From Rhizoclosmatium globosum (taxonomy: Eukaryota > Chytridiomycota > Chytridiomycetes > Chytridiales > Chytriomycetaceae), in contig MCGO01000055.1 in the NCBI GenBank assembly GCA_002104985.1, positions 62,001 to 126,000 on the forward strand: a stretch of 64,000 nucleotides of DNA. The letters run 5' to 3'. This document shows, piece after piece, positions 49,050-60,501 of the stretch. The translations under genes and the position numbers were made by a program. Under the pieces are notes generated by a model. The model had not been told where the DNA came from. It ran no database searches and was given only the letters and a program-made list of their open reading frames with translations. The first letter of the stretch is position 1, and every line of letters starts with the position of its first letter.

Positions 49050-50881
49050 ATGGCGGTGCTTGCCAACGCAACAACGTCCCAGTTCTGTGAGTGTTTTGGT
49101 GCTGTCAAACTCTACTAACCTCGCAATCGAGTGCATCTAACTGACTTCCACATCGATCCGTTGTACGAGGCATCGGCTGGCCCTAATACGAACTGCCATA
49201 GACGCTCGCTCTATTCCAAGTCTCCTCCTCCTGTCCTTGGCATTGCTGGATCGGGCTGCGATTCACCCATCTTGCTCGTCGAAGAAACCCTCAAGTCTCT
49301 CGTTCTCACAGATATCGACTTTGTTCTCTGGACAGGCGATTCTTCTCGGCATGACAGAGACAACCAGCGCAGGAAACAGAGGCTTGAAACATACCGCGAT
49401 AACAGGCTTGCTGTCGATATGCTTGTCAAATACGTTCCTCCAACCATCAAGATTGTTCCAACCATTGGCAACTGGGATGTTTTCCCTGTCTCCCAACTTG
49501 AATGTCAGGAAAACGATCCACAACTTCTAAATCTATGGGACGTTTGGTCTCCCTTATTTCCTTTGGATGATCCTGATACAGAGGCGGCAAAGTTTACATT
49601 CCTGCAGGGTGGATATCTTTCTCGAATGGTTCTCGATGGTTTAGTCAACGTTCTGAGCATCAATTCTCTGTCCTTCTTCACCGAAAATCTACTCGTGCCA
49701 GATTGCGCAAAGTTTGAATTACTACCGTGGGGGGAACGTCCATTTGATCCAGCGCATATTGCAGATCGCCAGTTGATTTGGATTGAGGAAATGCTCATTG
49801 AAGCCCGACAAAGTAGAACCAAAGTTATTCTTCAAGGTCATGTGAGTCCAATGGGGAACGCGGAACAATTATGGAAACAGGAATGTTTTGAGTGGTATGT
49901 TTACTTCTCGGGCGAGTACAGCGATGTCATTCTGTAAGTACCCACAGAACACTTTCGACAAATCATCCTTTACTGAACATATACCAGAGGACAATACTTT
50001 GGCCATATTAACCGAGACATTGTACATATTGTATCAGTAAGTTAACTCGGAGAATTCTTGTATCGGAAAATTTCAAAACCTGACACGCATCCAAAACCCT
50101 AAGCCCTCACTTCAACACACCTTCCTCTCCACTCAAAATACTAACTGTCTCCATCACAGCAACGGCATTTATCCCACAAAAAGTCACATCCCAACACACC
50201 ACCCAACTCGAGCCCGCAAAGCCAACACCCGTCAACCCCTTCCGTCTCACAACCCTCGTCCCAAACATTATAAAATCCTACGACATCAAAAACTGGAAAA
50301 TCATGTCCGCAATCTTCACAGGCTCCTCCATCGTCCCCGCCTACAACCCAGGCTACCGCGTCGCAACCCTCGCATTCCTCCCCCTCCACAGCGGCGGATG
50401 GACCGTCACCCTCGAACGCCACTGGACAATGTACCTCGACCTCGCAAAAGCAAACAAAGTCGCCTCCTCATCCCAAACCCCCGGCGGCGCCCCTCTAAAC
50501 TACAAAAAGAGCTGCGACACGCGAGACGATTATGGGATTTCGGATTTGGGGGGTGATAGTTTGGAGAAGTGGGTTATGGTTATGCAAGGTGCGTTTCCGG
50601 ATTTGGCGAAGGGGAAGAAGCCTGGGGAAGGGGCCAAGATTTTGAGGAGGTATGGGAAGTGTATTGAGACGAGTTTAGGGGTTCAGTGGGATGAAAAGGG
50701 GGATCCTGTTGATATTGTTGAAGACAATGTAGATGGAGAGTGGGTTTTGAATGGAGAGATGGTTGCGTGGGTGTTTGGATTGATGGCCGTGTTTGGCGGA
50801 GTGGCTGTTTGGATTTACTGTAAGCGGCGGTATGGTGATTCAAACTATACTTCTGGAGAGACAACTCCACTACTGGGTTAA
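49050..50881 (+). CDS. Endopolyphosphatase/acid-sphingomyelinase-like metallophosphatase (Ppn1-like)
   Basis: Calcineurin-type metallophosphatase. Exon 1 (ATG 49050) is spliced into FLHLTDFHIDPLYEA, the first metal motif. FVLWTGDSSRHDRD is the second, IGNWDVFP the third, and ILQGHVSPMG and YFGHINRD the later His motifs. SIVPAYNPGYRV is characteristic of the Ppn1 endopolyphosphatase branch. Yeast Ppn1 is anchored by an N-terminal helix, but here the N-terminus (MAVLANATTSQ) is not hydrophobic and a helix instead lies at the C-terminus (MVAWVFGLMAVFGGVAVWIY), followed by a 20-residue tail ending TTPLLG. Without a signal peptide the catalytic part would be cytosolic, so a missed upstream exon is possible. 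Polyphosphate cleavage is the likely activity. Confidence 0.72.
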
Positions 50882-50930
50882 ATATTCCCATTCGTTTACA
50901 TACTGAATAAGACTTTTATTTTATCTACAT

Positions 50931-52661
50931 CTAGAACAATTTGTATTGGACATATTTGAGCCATTCCTTGATTGTCTTGGGTTTCTGATGAGAGGCCAGA
51001 ATAGCCTCTTCCTTCTCGTCCTCAGTTTCAATCAGGTGAGAGCCCGGTAGTAAAGTCCATTTCTTCATAAGGAATCAATCCCAAAGCAGCTGTGAAACCC
51101 TTTCCAGATTGATGTCCATCGTAGGCAGCCTTTCCGATGAAGAAAGAAAAGAAGAGGGGAATTCCAAAGTAAATCCAAGAGTTGTCAAACCACCATCCAC
51201 GGTTTATATCCTGTCCATACAAGGCACCGAATGTGATACAAAGAGAACAAAAGTTCCGATAGCCAATGACAAGATATCGATGTATGGAAAGAATGGCGCA
51301 ACGTATGGCAATCCTTCAGTTGGCGGCCTTGTGCAATATAACCCCATCGGAAACGCAAATGTGTGATGCTTACGGCCATCCAAGCCAACAAAGTATTGAC
51401 TGACACAAATCCAGACAAAAAGTTAAAGACATCTTCAGATCCAACAGCATACCCGGCGACAAGTCCCAAAGCAGCAAACAAAGTGGTAAAGTAGAGACCA
51501 ACATATGGAACACCGCGACTGTCGACTTTACCAAACGCCTTTGGGCGAACCCATCTTCAGAAAGACCATAAAGAACACGAGAAGTCGCGTAGAGACCAGA
51601 GTTAATTGCAGACCAGGCTGCAAGAACAATGACGGCATTCATAATATCGGCAGCACAGAGATTCCAATTTGTTTGTAAACGTAGACGAAGGGGAGTTGGC
51701 AATCGTCTTTCCAAGCAAGAACGTGCTGTCTGGAGAGAGGGTGACTCCGACCAAGAATATTGAACCGACGTAAAAGATGATAATACGCCAGAATGTACCG
51801 TTAATGGCTCTTGGGACACTCTTTCTAGGGTTCTCAGCCTCAGCCGCAGTGATTCCAACCATTTCAGTACCAGAGTAAGAGTAGAATGCGGTAGTAAAAG
51901 CTCCAGTAAATGAAACGAACTGGTCCAGTGGGTTAGATCCCTTGATAGGAGGAGCCCAGTACTTGAATCCAAGGAAACCACCTCCAGTTGCACCGAACCT
52001 TTGAAGCAGAGTTAGCTTCGCGTAACAAAGGGTTAATAAAGTCTTACCAGACAAACGTAGCAATAATCATAAAGATGGAAATCACAACAACCTTAATCAA
52101 CGCCAAAAAGTATTCAGTTTCTCCGTAACCACGAACAGAGATACTATTAATGGCAACAAGCGGTAAATAAAATACAGGAGTCCATGCCCAAGAAGGAAAT
52201 GTTGAGATAGGAACCCAATAAGTCATCAAACTCGCAATAGCACTGATTTCTCCTGGTAAAGCCATATTGATCCAGTAAGACCAACCAGTAGCGAAACCAA
52301 GTGGTTTGTTTACGAATCGAGCAGGAAGAGTTGAGAATGCTCCAGCAACTGGGATCAGTGTGACCATTTCACCAATTCCTTTTGAACGATCCATGAGCTT
52401 GGCTTAATCAAAACTGATAAGAAGCATACCTGTAGCGACGCCAAAGACTTGAAGACCAACAAGAGCAAAGACAAGAAGCGCTCCAAGAGGACCAGAACTG
52501 GCAATAGTACGACCAGATTTCTTGAGCAATCCGGTTCCAATAGTGCCTCCAATAGCAATCATTTCCAAGTGACGAGCCTTGAGCTTACGACCCAAATGGT
52601 TCGCCTTCACTGCTGGTGCAGCTGTTTCCACATTGACTTCTTTTTCCTTCTCAAGAGACAT
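50931..52661 (-). CDS. Amino-acid permease (Gap1/YAT type)
   Basis: Starts MSLEKEKEVNVETAAP. The signature helix 1 segment GRKLKARHLEMIAIGGTIGT is diagnostic of fungal APC-family amino-acid permeases. Further helices contain YSYSGTEMVGITAAEAENPR (the conserved transport loop), GTFWRIIIFYVGSIFLVGV and AAWSAINSGLYATSRVLYGL. The tail contains EEMDFTTG, another family mark, and ends IKEWLKYVQYKLF. At least five single-base breaks lie in 51020-51690, mostly in C or T runs such as GCCCAAAGG. Each time the homologous sequence continues in the next frame, which points to assembly error, not loss. Two introns are supported. It should import amino acids across the plasma membrane. Confidence 0.85.
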
Positions 52662-52717
52662 TTGAGTAGTTTGGAGGATTTTGATTATGGCAGGATTATC
52701 CTCTTCCTATTTATGCG

Positions 52718-52800
52718 GCAGAGTTATCTCCTACACGTGCATATTGCACCATTGGAATTTGAAAGATGGAATGAGGTCTTTTCGCACGTGCTGATAAGTC
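52718..52800 (-). promoter_or_regulatory. Candidate E-box and GATA sites in the permease promoter
   Basis: Two perfect CACGTG hexamers (52734-52739 and 52785-52790, 51 bases apart) sit 70-130 bases upstream of the permease start. They are flanked by GATAA on one strand (52723-52727) and GATAAG (about 52793) on the other. GATA factors control permease genes in nitrogen response and bHLH proteins bind CACGTG in other fungi. Occurrence of four motifs in 85 bases is suggestive only. Confidence 0.3.
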
Positions 52801-53296
52801 GTCAAATTTTTTTTGGTTTACTCTGGCGTTAAGCCACTTGAACAAATCAATTATAACCTTTCATTGGCTCGTACACCTTGCTTACAAGCAGTATATTAGG
52901 CGTTTCTGAAATCGATACGGGGCGATTTATTATTAAAAAAATGGAAACAGGACTGTAACGGAAAATGACTGCTGCACTATATTTCACCTTCAGATTTCAC
53001 ACACTTCATTCTACAGGAAAAAGAATATGATTAATGTTTGCCATTCATTTTTCGACTGGATTACCTCCCAGTTTTGATCCTTGACACCACTTCCAAATCA
53101 TCGCCAAATCCTGTGCAAAAAGCATGTCCAAGAAGCACCAAATCCCTCCAGGCTCACAAGAACGTCACCAGCAAGTTTCGTCAAAATATTTTCAATCACA
53201 CCGCACCAACTGTTCCATGGAATCTGTTGGTTAGGCTCAGGTCCCCGCCTAGTTTTTTTTTAAAAACTCAATAACAAAAGAAAAGAAAAGACAATA
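52801..53296. other. Divergent intergenic stretch, no gene seen
   Basis: Remaining part of the 635-base gap between the permease start and the dehydrogenase start. Contains short ORFs of 60-78 codons with no domain. No RNA gene or repeat is evident. Confidence 0.4.
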
Positions 53297-54182
53297 ATGA
53301 CTGAATTCAAGGGGAAGACTGTTCTCATCACTGGTGCAACACCGGAATCGGCTTCGCTGTTGCCGAGAAGCTTGCAGCCGAGGGTGCATCTGTGTTCCTC
53401 GCAAGCAGGGACAAGCAGAAGGGCATCAACGCTGTCATTGCAATCCGCAAGAAGATCCCCTCCGCAGTGGTCAACATGATCGTCCTCGACCTGGCCGACC
53501 TTTCTCAAACACGCAAAACAGCTGAAATGGTGGCAGAGCGTATTGGCCACATTGATGTAGTCATTTGCAACGCTGGCATCTTCAACGACGCGGCCTTTGC
53601 CCTTCATCCAATCTACAACATCGAAACTCAGTTTGTCGTAAACCACCTGTCTCACTTTCAACTCGTCAACCACCTGCTTCCTGTCCTCGGAACAGACTCC
53701 AAACCCTCGCGGTTGTGATTGTAACCTCCAGTGGGCAAAAGCATGTTTCAATGGACGGAATCTCGTACGAAAGCCTGGAAACCAACAAGAACTATCCGCC
53801 CATGACCCTCTACGGTCAATCAAAACTCGCAAACATGCTCTTTGCGGTGGGACTTAACACGCGATACCAATCTCGTATTGTTGCAACAACCGTGCATCCA
53901 GGCGAAGTTGCCACCGAAATCTACAGGCCGCCTCGTTTCTCGTTGTTTTGGTGGCTCACGCCAATCGTCAAATTGTATCAGTGGTGGTTTCATTTGCCTC
54001 CCTCCACAGCAGCTCGAACAGTTCTTGCGGCCGCATCGTTTTCCATTCCAGACAATGAAATAAGGGGGCAGTATTTCCTACCTCCTGGTGTAATTTCTAA
54101 GGATCATCATGTCTTGGCAAAGGATGAAACTGCTGCTGATCGACTATGGAAATATTCTGAGAATATCTGTAACAAGTACTGA
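53297..54182 (+). CDS. Short-chain dehydrogenase/reductase (WWOX/retinol-dehydrogenase-like)
   Basis: Starts MTEFKGKTVLITGA at 53297. The cofactor motif TGANTGIGFAVAEKLA is recovered only after inserting one base near 53338. VVICNAGIF, LVNHLLPVL and the catalytic YGQSKLANM (Y-x3-K) with a preceding TSSGQK segment are all present. A second one-base break lies near 53700, where the frame changes to AVVIVTSSGQK. The C-terminus PGEVATEIYRPP and a hydrophobic helix near LFWWLTPIVKL are typical of retinol-dehydrogenase-like enzymes that lie on ER membranes. Reaction: NAD(P)(H)-dependent alcohol/ketone interconversion, substrate unknown. No introns are needed. Confidence 0.8.
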
Positions 54183-54361
54183 ATTAAATCAAATACAATT
54201 GAATTTCACTGACTTATATTCATGGTACTTTGTGTTTAAATGATAGGGCCACATAGAAACTCATTCATGTCAGTCGGGGAAGGCTCAGTTGTTTTATCGA
54301 AATCAACCAGAATTCATTGGTATTTCGAATGAAAATAGAATGTAGAACAATCCAAAAAAAC

Positions 54362-55597
54362 TCATTCATATCGGGGAAGTTCATCGACATCAAGAGCTAA
54401 ATCCATTTCAGGATATAAAACCCCAACAGCTTCTCCAATTTCCTTCTTAGTCGGCACAAAACCAACATATTTGACTCCTGTTACCGATCTAACATCAAGC
54501 TTCATTGTGAAATGGGAAGCAAAGGTCATATTACGATTGTCAAATTCCAATGCTCTCGCGACATCTTTGGCCTCAGAAAGAGAAATATTACTCGATTCAA
54601 ACAACGACTGAATAATCTTAAAACGAACTGAGGCAAGAAGATTGGATGCTTTGACAAGAATTGTATGTTTCTGAAGGAGTTGTTGGTGCAAGCGGCAAAC
54701 TTCCTCAACCATGAACTGTTTCCATAATTAATACAACCAAAATCAAGAAGATATTCCAGAAACTCACGTCATGAGCTGCAGATTTAGCAATCAAAAGATG
54801 ATGGCGAGCGTTGGTCGAAAGATGGCTTTCAATACCAAATTCAATTCTTTCATTTGGATTAGAAAGCGTTTGTTCGGGATTCATTCCAAAACGGATCAGT
54901 GGGCGATAAATCATCGCTGCATTCGTCAAAACGTGATAAGAATAAAAGTACATACTTTCGTATGTCTCAAAGCTGTATGGAATATGGTTCGCATATTCGA
55001 CTTGGCGCAATGCATTAGCTGCGTCAAAATAAGTCTCCACAGTTTCGTGAAAGGCGACACAGCTTGATCCAATATCTTGGAATGCAACATTTCGTCCAAT
55101 CATTTGCAGCCATCATCATTTTGGAAAGTACATGAACCCATTCCGTGTGAACTCTCTTATAGTTTGTCAATCCAAGCTCCAGTTTTGCAAGCTGGTTGTC
55201 TTCACTGGCGATCGCCAATTCTAATGCGTTCTGTCGGATTGAGCAAGAGCAAGGCTTTGTTCAGCCTGAGATTTTCTGTCCTTTGCAAACCGAGGCAGGG
55301 CGGCGAGGGCGGCAGTTGCTGCAGAAGTGTCAAATTTGGCGGAATGCCATGCAATCTTGTTCCTAAAGCGGATTCCTTCAGATCTTGTACGTGCTTCACC
55401 TATGCATGAGATAATGTCGTTTGAATCGAAATGGATCAACGGTGCGCGTTACATCTGGGGTTTGCGCTGATGTCATCACCTCAGTGGTGAGATAAACTGT
55501 ATTTTCAAGATAATGAGTAGCGTGCAACAGAAGATCAATGGTATTTCTCTAACCGTATTGACGACAAAGCTGCTCGAGTGCTGGTTGGCCAATCATA
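54362..55597 (-). CDS. MIGQ coiled-coil family protein, diverged copy
   Basis: Exon 1 from 55597 encodes MIGQPALEQLCRQY, then a splice donor in the same place as the copy at 38113. Downstream, in pieces separated by frame changes and probable small introns: KIAWHSAKFDT, TEWVHVLSKMMMAAND, HETVETYFDAANALRQVEY, IYRPLIRFGMNP, KASNLLASVRFKIIQSLFE and EIGEAVGVLYPEM, ending DELPRYE. These align in order with the intact family member, but the sequence has diverged far, so the copy is old and retained its open segments. It might still be expressed if the breaks are assembly errors. Function unknown. Confidence 0.55.
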
Positions 55598-55807
55598 ATT
55601 CTTTTGTCATATTAATATCTTAAAAAGTTCAACTCTTTATGGCAAACCCAATGTTTAATCATGACGTAAGGCAGAACTTCATTAAATGTCGACATGGTGT
55701 ATGCCATTCTTTCTGAATTTTCAGAAAACAATCAACTATCATTGTGCCTCAGCCAGGAATCACGTTCTTCATTCACATTCTCGTGCACATAGTCTCAATA
55801 TTCCGAT

Positions 55808-58323
55808 ATGGAACGGAACACGTCGTCACCTCCTCAAGGTCGGCGACCGTTTGCCCAAGGAATCCCAATCGCAGAATATGATCGCGCAATCACAGGCTCA
55901 ACTGACCTATCCGGCGAAAAGAAAGAACGAATAGAACATCATCGAGTTGAAGATGTGACTGATTTGGAGAAGAAGTATCGAATAGGGCGAAAGTTGGGAC
56001 AGTTGAGTGTTTTGACGGGTTTGTCACAAGGCACAACATGTTTTAACACTTACGTTCAACACCTAGAGGCTCATTTGGAACTGTATATTTGATTGAAGAA
56101 AAGAAACAGGACACTGCTTTGCTTGCAAATCGCTCAAAAAGAAGGCGGGGTCTCCGAAAGTGTATGAGCAGCTTCAGCGTGAAGTCGCCATTATGAAACT
56201 GGTGCGACATCGGAATATCATCAAGCTACATGAAGTCTATGAGACTCCAAAGAAAATATTCTTGGTTATGGAACAGTTCTGTGGATTTTGGAGTTTCGGA
56301 CGAAAAACTAACGCCATGTTATCAGCTGTGGAGCTGGCGAACTGGACGAAAGATTCAGCGGATGTACAGAAAATGACGTTCGATCAATCATTCGGAAACT
56401 GGCTGATGCCGTGGGTAAGCGAACCCAGATTGTGGCATTCCATCAACAAATACGACTAGGATATCTACACGCACACAGCATCGTTCATCGAGACATAAAC
56501 CAGCGAATATTCTCTTGTCGAGCTCCGATCCTTTCGACAAATGGAATATCAAAGTCTCTGATTTTGGTCTGGCAACATGGAACAATCAATGCACCATGAT
56601 GGAAAACGTTGTCGGAACCCCTCTATATATGGGTATGCGAATCAATAATTTATTTTTCGAACTGAACGCATGCAATAGCACCGGAAATACTCCAGAATTT
56701 ACCGTACAGTGCTCAATGCGATATATGGAGTATAGGAGTTTTAACCTACATACTGTGAGATAACCTCTCATTCAAAATATACATTAAACTTGACCTACTA
56801 GACTGTGTGGATTTACGAAAGAAATTCAAGGAGCCTTTCAGAAAATGGTCATGGACGGGAAAATAACGTACCCACACGAATATTGGAAGTCCATAGCTCC
56901 TGGAGGTGAGTTTGAGATAATGCGTGTTTGTGGCATGAAGCTTATTTGTCAACAGCAAAAAACTTGTGCGAGGGAATGCTTCGAACAGATCCCGCGAAAC
57001 GAATATCGGCAAAAGAAATCATATCACATCCCTGGATTCGAGTAAGTTCTCTCCGTTGTCGATGTATACGAGAGTTAATCGTGTGTTAAGGGCGAAATTG
57101 GGCAGAAAGGGCTAGCACAGACAAACGTTCTTGACATGATGAAATCCTACAATGCACACATCAAGTTTCAAAAAGTCCTTCGAATAGTACTGTGCGCCGT
57201 CAGATTTATGTACCCAATACGAACTCGAGCTTCTCATCCAGTGCCAGCCGTCGCGAGGAAATCTATCGCTGGCTCAGGTCGAAACAGCCAAGCTGCCCCT
57301 CCTCGAACAATGTCTGCTAAAGTACCAATATCTTCTCTGAAGTCAAATTTCCATGCTGGAATTAATTCTTACTCACAAGTCCCGCGAGCTGGGTCTTCCC
57401 TTGCTCCGCAATGTCCCAAGATTATTCCATAATTTCAAGTGCACCATCTACAAACCGATCACTTGGAACTAGTTTTGACTCTATTCAGTATCCGACTTCA
57501 TCTTCCAGCTTCAGTATTTATGATATGCGGGAGGCGACATATCCTCAAAACTCCTTCCGTCAGACTCGGCACGGCTAAAGCTGGGGAGCTCGTCCGACTT
57601 CTTGGAAATATTGAATCTCGCTCAAGTACTCGAAAATCTAAACCCCGAAGTAGTCTGGACGCTTCTATGATGACTTCATCGCCTCGCTCAAGGACGGATT
57701 TAACCGCTTCCATGGCCTTGAGTAAAATAGCTGCTCAAGAGCGAGCAACTACTTCAGCACTGAAGAGGCCTGGTGCAGGAAGCTCGTCGCGGACGAAAGT
57801 TGTGTTGAACGCGACGAATTCTCCATCCACCTCGACAAGAGAAACTCAAAGCACTAGCACAACGAGGACAGATAAATCGACGCATTCTAGAGAAGGTTCA
57901 GAGTTTGGAGGAGCGACAAGAGCTGAGAAAGCTAGCAGTTTGACTTATGGGAAGGAAGAAGCTGACAGGATAGGGGCAGAAATTCTGAGGAGCACAAGCT
58001 CTTTATCATCCAAATATCCCAGTCCACAACGGGTGCAGCCTTCCGCACAGTCATCAGCCCCATTAGGACCTATAATTACCCATCGAAGAATTTCAGCCGA
58101 CAACACTGGATCCCATTTAACAGCACACCCTAAAGCCACATGCCTTTCACCAAGTCAAAAACAACTCAGCAATGGATTTGCAGCCAAGGAAGAAAAGTCA
58201 GTCTCTCGCAACAATATTACCACGTTAACAGCGTTGACCGACATCCAAACCGTGCTTCACACATCCTCATCATCCCTCCTTCCCAAAATCGGCGATGCGT
58301 CTTTAACGCGTCGAAAGAAGTGA
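55808..58323 (+). CDS. STK33-like CaMK-group protein kinase
   Basis: The N-terminal extension is followed by KYRIGRKLGQ, an intron, and GSFGTVYLIEEKK. Further along: ACKSLKKKAGSPKVYEQLQ, REVAIMKLVRHRNIIKLHEV, YETPKKIFLVMEQ, SIVHRDI, WNIKVSDFGLATWNN, VGTPLYM and the late TNVLDMMKSYNAH. The Pro-Lys-Lys segment and the MMK end resemble STK33. From the catalytic loop on, frames change many times: HRDI is followed by PANILLSSSDPFD only after a one-base repair near 56505, and several introns intervene. After the kinase comes a Ser/Thr-rich disordered tail of about 300 residues (57439-58323). Either the gene is badly affected by consensus error or it is decaying. STK33 in animals is linked to the sperm flagellum. 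Confidence 0.58.
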
Positions 58324-58379
58324 AATACTATATCGTTTTTTTTATAAGTGTGTATAAGTAAAGAACCCTCTATCACAAT

Positions 58380-59160
58380 TTAAGCCATTTCAAAACGTTC
58401 AGCCCCGTGTACACAAAAGCGGCTGGCCAGAATAGAACTACCCAAGTTGCACCAACCATTATACGAGAGGGTCTCAATTTTCCCACAATGCTGTCAACAT
58501 TAGCGCGTGTTTCCTCCTTCGTTCCAGAATTATCAATGACGATATGAGCTAGTTCCTTCTTTTTGTCGATGGACATTTGTGAGTCGATTCTCTGTTGAGC
58601 TGCAATGTCGGTGATTTGGTCTCGTGCGATTAAACGTTCTTTCTGGACTTCTACAGGCCTTCAAAAAAATCAGTGCTGTTGTGTATTCATGAAATAGACT
58701 TACACATAAACGACCATAATGATGTGTACCCATTTTGCGATTCCGGCTTCAAATAGGAGTGGTGTGTCGTAAATGATGGCTGAATGGCCCAGCAGAAAGT
58801 AGCCCAACAGCTGCCGCAGCATTTCAATTCGAATGTAAGGATGAGTTGCTTTGTTGATGGTTTCGCGGGCGGAGGAGTCGCTAAACTGTGATTGGATTAG
58901 GGTTAAATGGCAAACCAACACGCTTTCTCCGCAAAACGTACCACTCTCGCACCAAGCTTTGGACGATCAATCATTCCAGTGACAGGATCCAGAATGTCTG
59001 TTCCAAAGGCCTGACGATTCGACGATATCCTGGGTTTCCAGGGAGCACAACCTCACGCGCAATCACATCTGCATCCACGATTGGGAAGTCATAGTCCGGA
59101 GGATGGTTGATACGGTGGACTTGCCCGTACTGATGCCACCGGTTAATCCATTATTCGCAT
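58380..59160 (-). CDS. Dephospho-CoA kinase with C-terminal membrane helix
   Basis: Phosphorylates dephospho-CoA at the 3'-OH in the last step of coenzyme A synthesis. The start at 59160 reads MRI, then after one inserted base GLTGGISTGKSTVS, a P-loop. FPIVDADVIAREVV, GTDILDP, DRPKLGARV, HPYIRIEMLR and YDTPLLFEAG are conserved CoaE positions. The lid region follows in ERLIARDQITDIAAQQRIDSQM and then VIDNSGTKEET. The end carries a hydrophobic stretch (MVGATWVVLFWPAAFVYTGL), so the enzyme is likely anchored at a membrane such as the outer mitochondrial or lipid-droplet surface, as in the yeast homologue. Two introns. Confidence 0.87.
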
Positions 59161-59231
59161 TTTTTCAAAGGGTTATACTTTCGTTAAATCAACAAAGAAC
59201 AACAAATAAAGGAGAAAAGAAGGGATAACAA

Positions 59232-60265
59232 TTAACGAAACTTAACAAATGCACTAGCTATCTTCTGCCCTGAACGACTCGAAAGCTGCGTGACAACAAC
59301 CTCACACTCTGCATTCCCAATTGTAATCGGTAACGGAGCGCCACTCTTTCTCCCAACCAAAAACACAAGTGTATACAACGCCAACTCATATTCAGGCGAC
59401 ACACCCACCAAAAACGTGCTCATGGGCTTCACATCCCGCCTCCACTCAATCTGCAGCCCCAAAACGTGTTCCTTCCCCTCGGTTTATCAGTCTTGGAATT
59501 CTTCCCCTTCGGAAGGATAACCCGCGGTAATTTGCGCGTCCGGCTTTTTCTTCTGCAGCAAGCACGATCCAGTTATGGAATCCAACAACCTCGCCGCTTC
59601 GTATTCTCCTGAAAACGCGTTCTCGAATGCGCAGGAATCGTTTTGGACGACTTTTTTGTATAGGTCGAACCAGATTGAGTGGAGTTGTGATTTGAACTTT
59701 GTGGGGTCTGTGTCGGATTTTCCCATGGCAAAGAGGTATTTTGGAGGTATTGGATTGGACCTGTTTTGTAGATTTCGTCGATGAAGTCCTTTTCTTGGGC
59801 TAATCGTGCTTCGGTTATCACTTCGGCGATTCCATCTTGTGCGACAAAGTTGGAGAGAAGCGCAATGAACTTGGAATATGTTGGTTGGTCTTGAGTTGGT
59901 CAAGTCAAGATCTTGGAACAGAGGCTCTTTGGCTTGGCCTGCTTTATTGGTGGTAGTGTCTCGTGTTGGAGGTTAAGATGAAAGTCTTGTCCTGGTTGAA
60001 GTCGGTTGGTATCAAGCTCGAATAATCTGGCAGCGGCTTTGCTCAGGGATTTTAGTTCTTCAACGGAAACGTGAATTTCAACGGGTTGTAGGGGCTTCGG
60101 TTCGACAGGTATTTGACGCTGAGGCTTTGGTTGCGAATCAATTGCAAGCTTGGTATGAGGAAGCGGTCCTTCATGATGAGTTTGGACTTGTGGATGAATT
60201 TCCCTTGGAGTTGACTTGGGCTGCGACGGACAGCAGAAACAAAGATGCTGGAAGAGAGTGTTCAT
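59232..60265 (-). CDS. EndoU (XendoU)-family protein lacking a catalytic histidine, copy 1
   Basis: Start at 60265 (MNTLFQHLCFCCPSQ). After a Pro/Gln-rich linker comes the EndoU core: SKAAARLFELDTNRL, then EKDFIDEIYKTGPIQYL. The first catalytic block reads FENAFSGE where active members and the neighbouring copy have FEHxFVGE, so the first catalytic histidine is replaced by Asn. The second block is intact (VVGFHNWIV), as is DVKPMSTFLVGVSPEYELAL with the catalytic Lys and the diagnostic end. At least three one-base breaks occur (near 59510, 59620 and 59900). EndoU enzymes cut RNA at uridines in a manganese-dependent way; with His replaced, this copy should be inactive unless another residue substitutes. 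Confidence 0.68.
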
Positions 60266-60501
60266 TTAGTACGTCTTTTTTTCTGGAAGGCAATATGGTC
60301 TTGTTTGTTTATAACTGTGTCTAAATTAAGGAACAGACAAAACTCCAAATATATACCTGAAACAAGTCCTTCACTTCTCTGAATACTATTTGTGTGAAAC
60401 AAGCTGTACTAAGATCCGTAAATAGGAATCAGACGTTTCAGCAGGATATCATTTGGAAAATGAACTGGGCTTTACTGTATTTTTTAAAAAACTAATAACT
60501 A

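Noticed and set aside
55808..58323. Calling the STK33-like gene a pseudogene
   Set aside because: It has many frame breaks, but nearby intact-looking genes show the same kind of single-base losses, so decay cannot be separated from sequence error.
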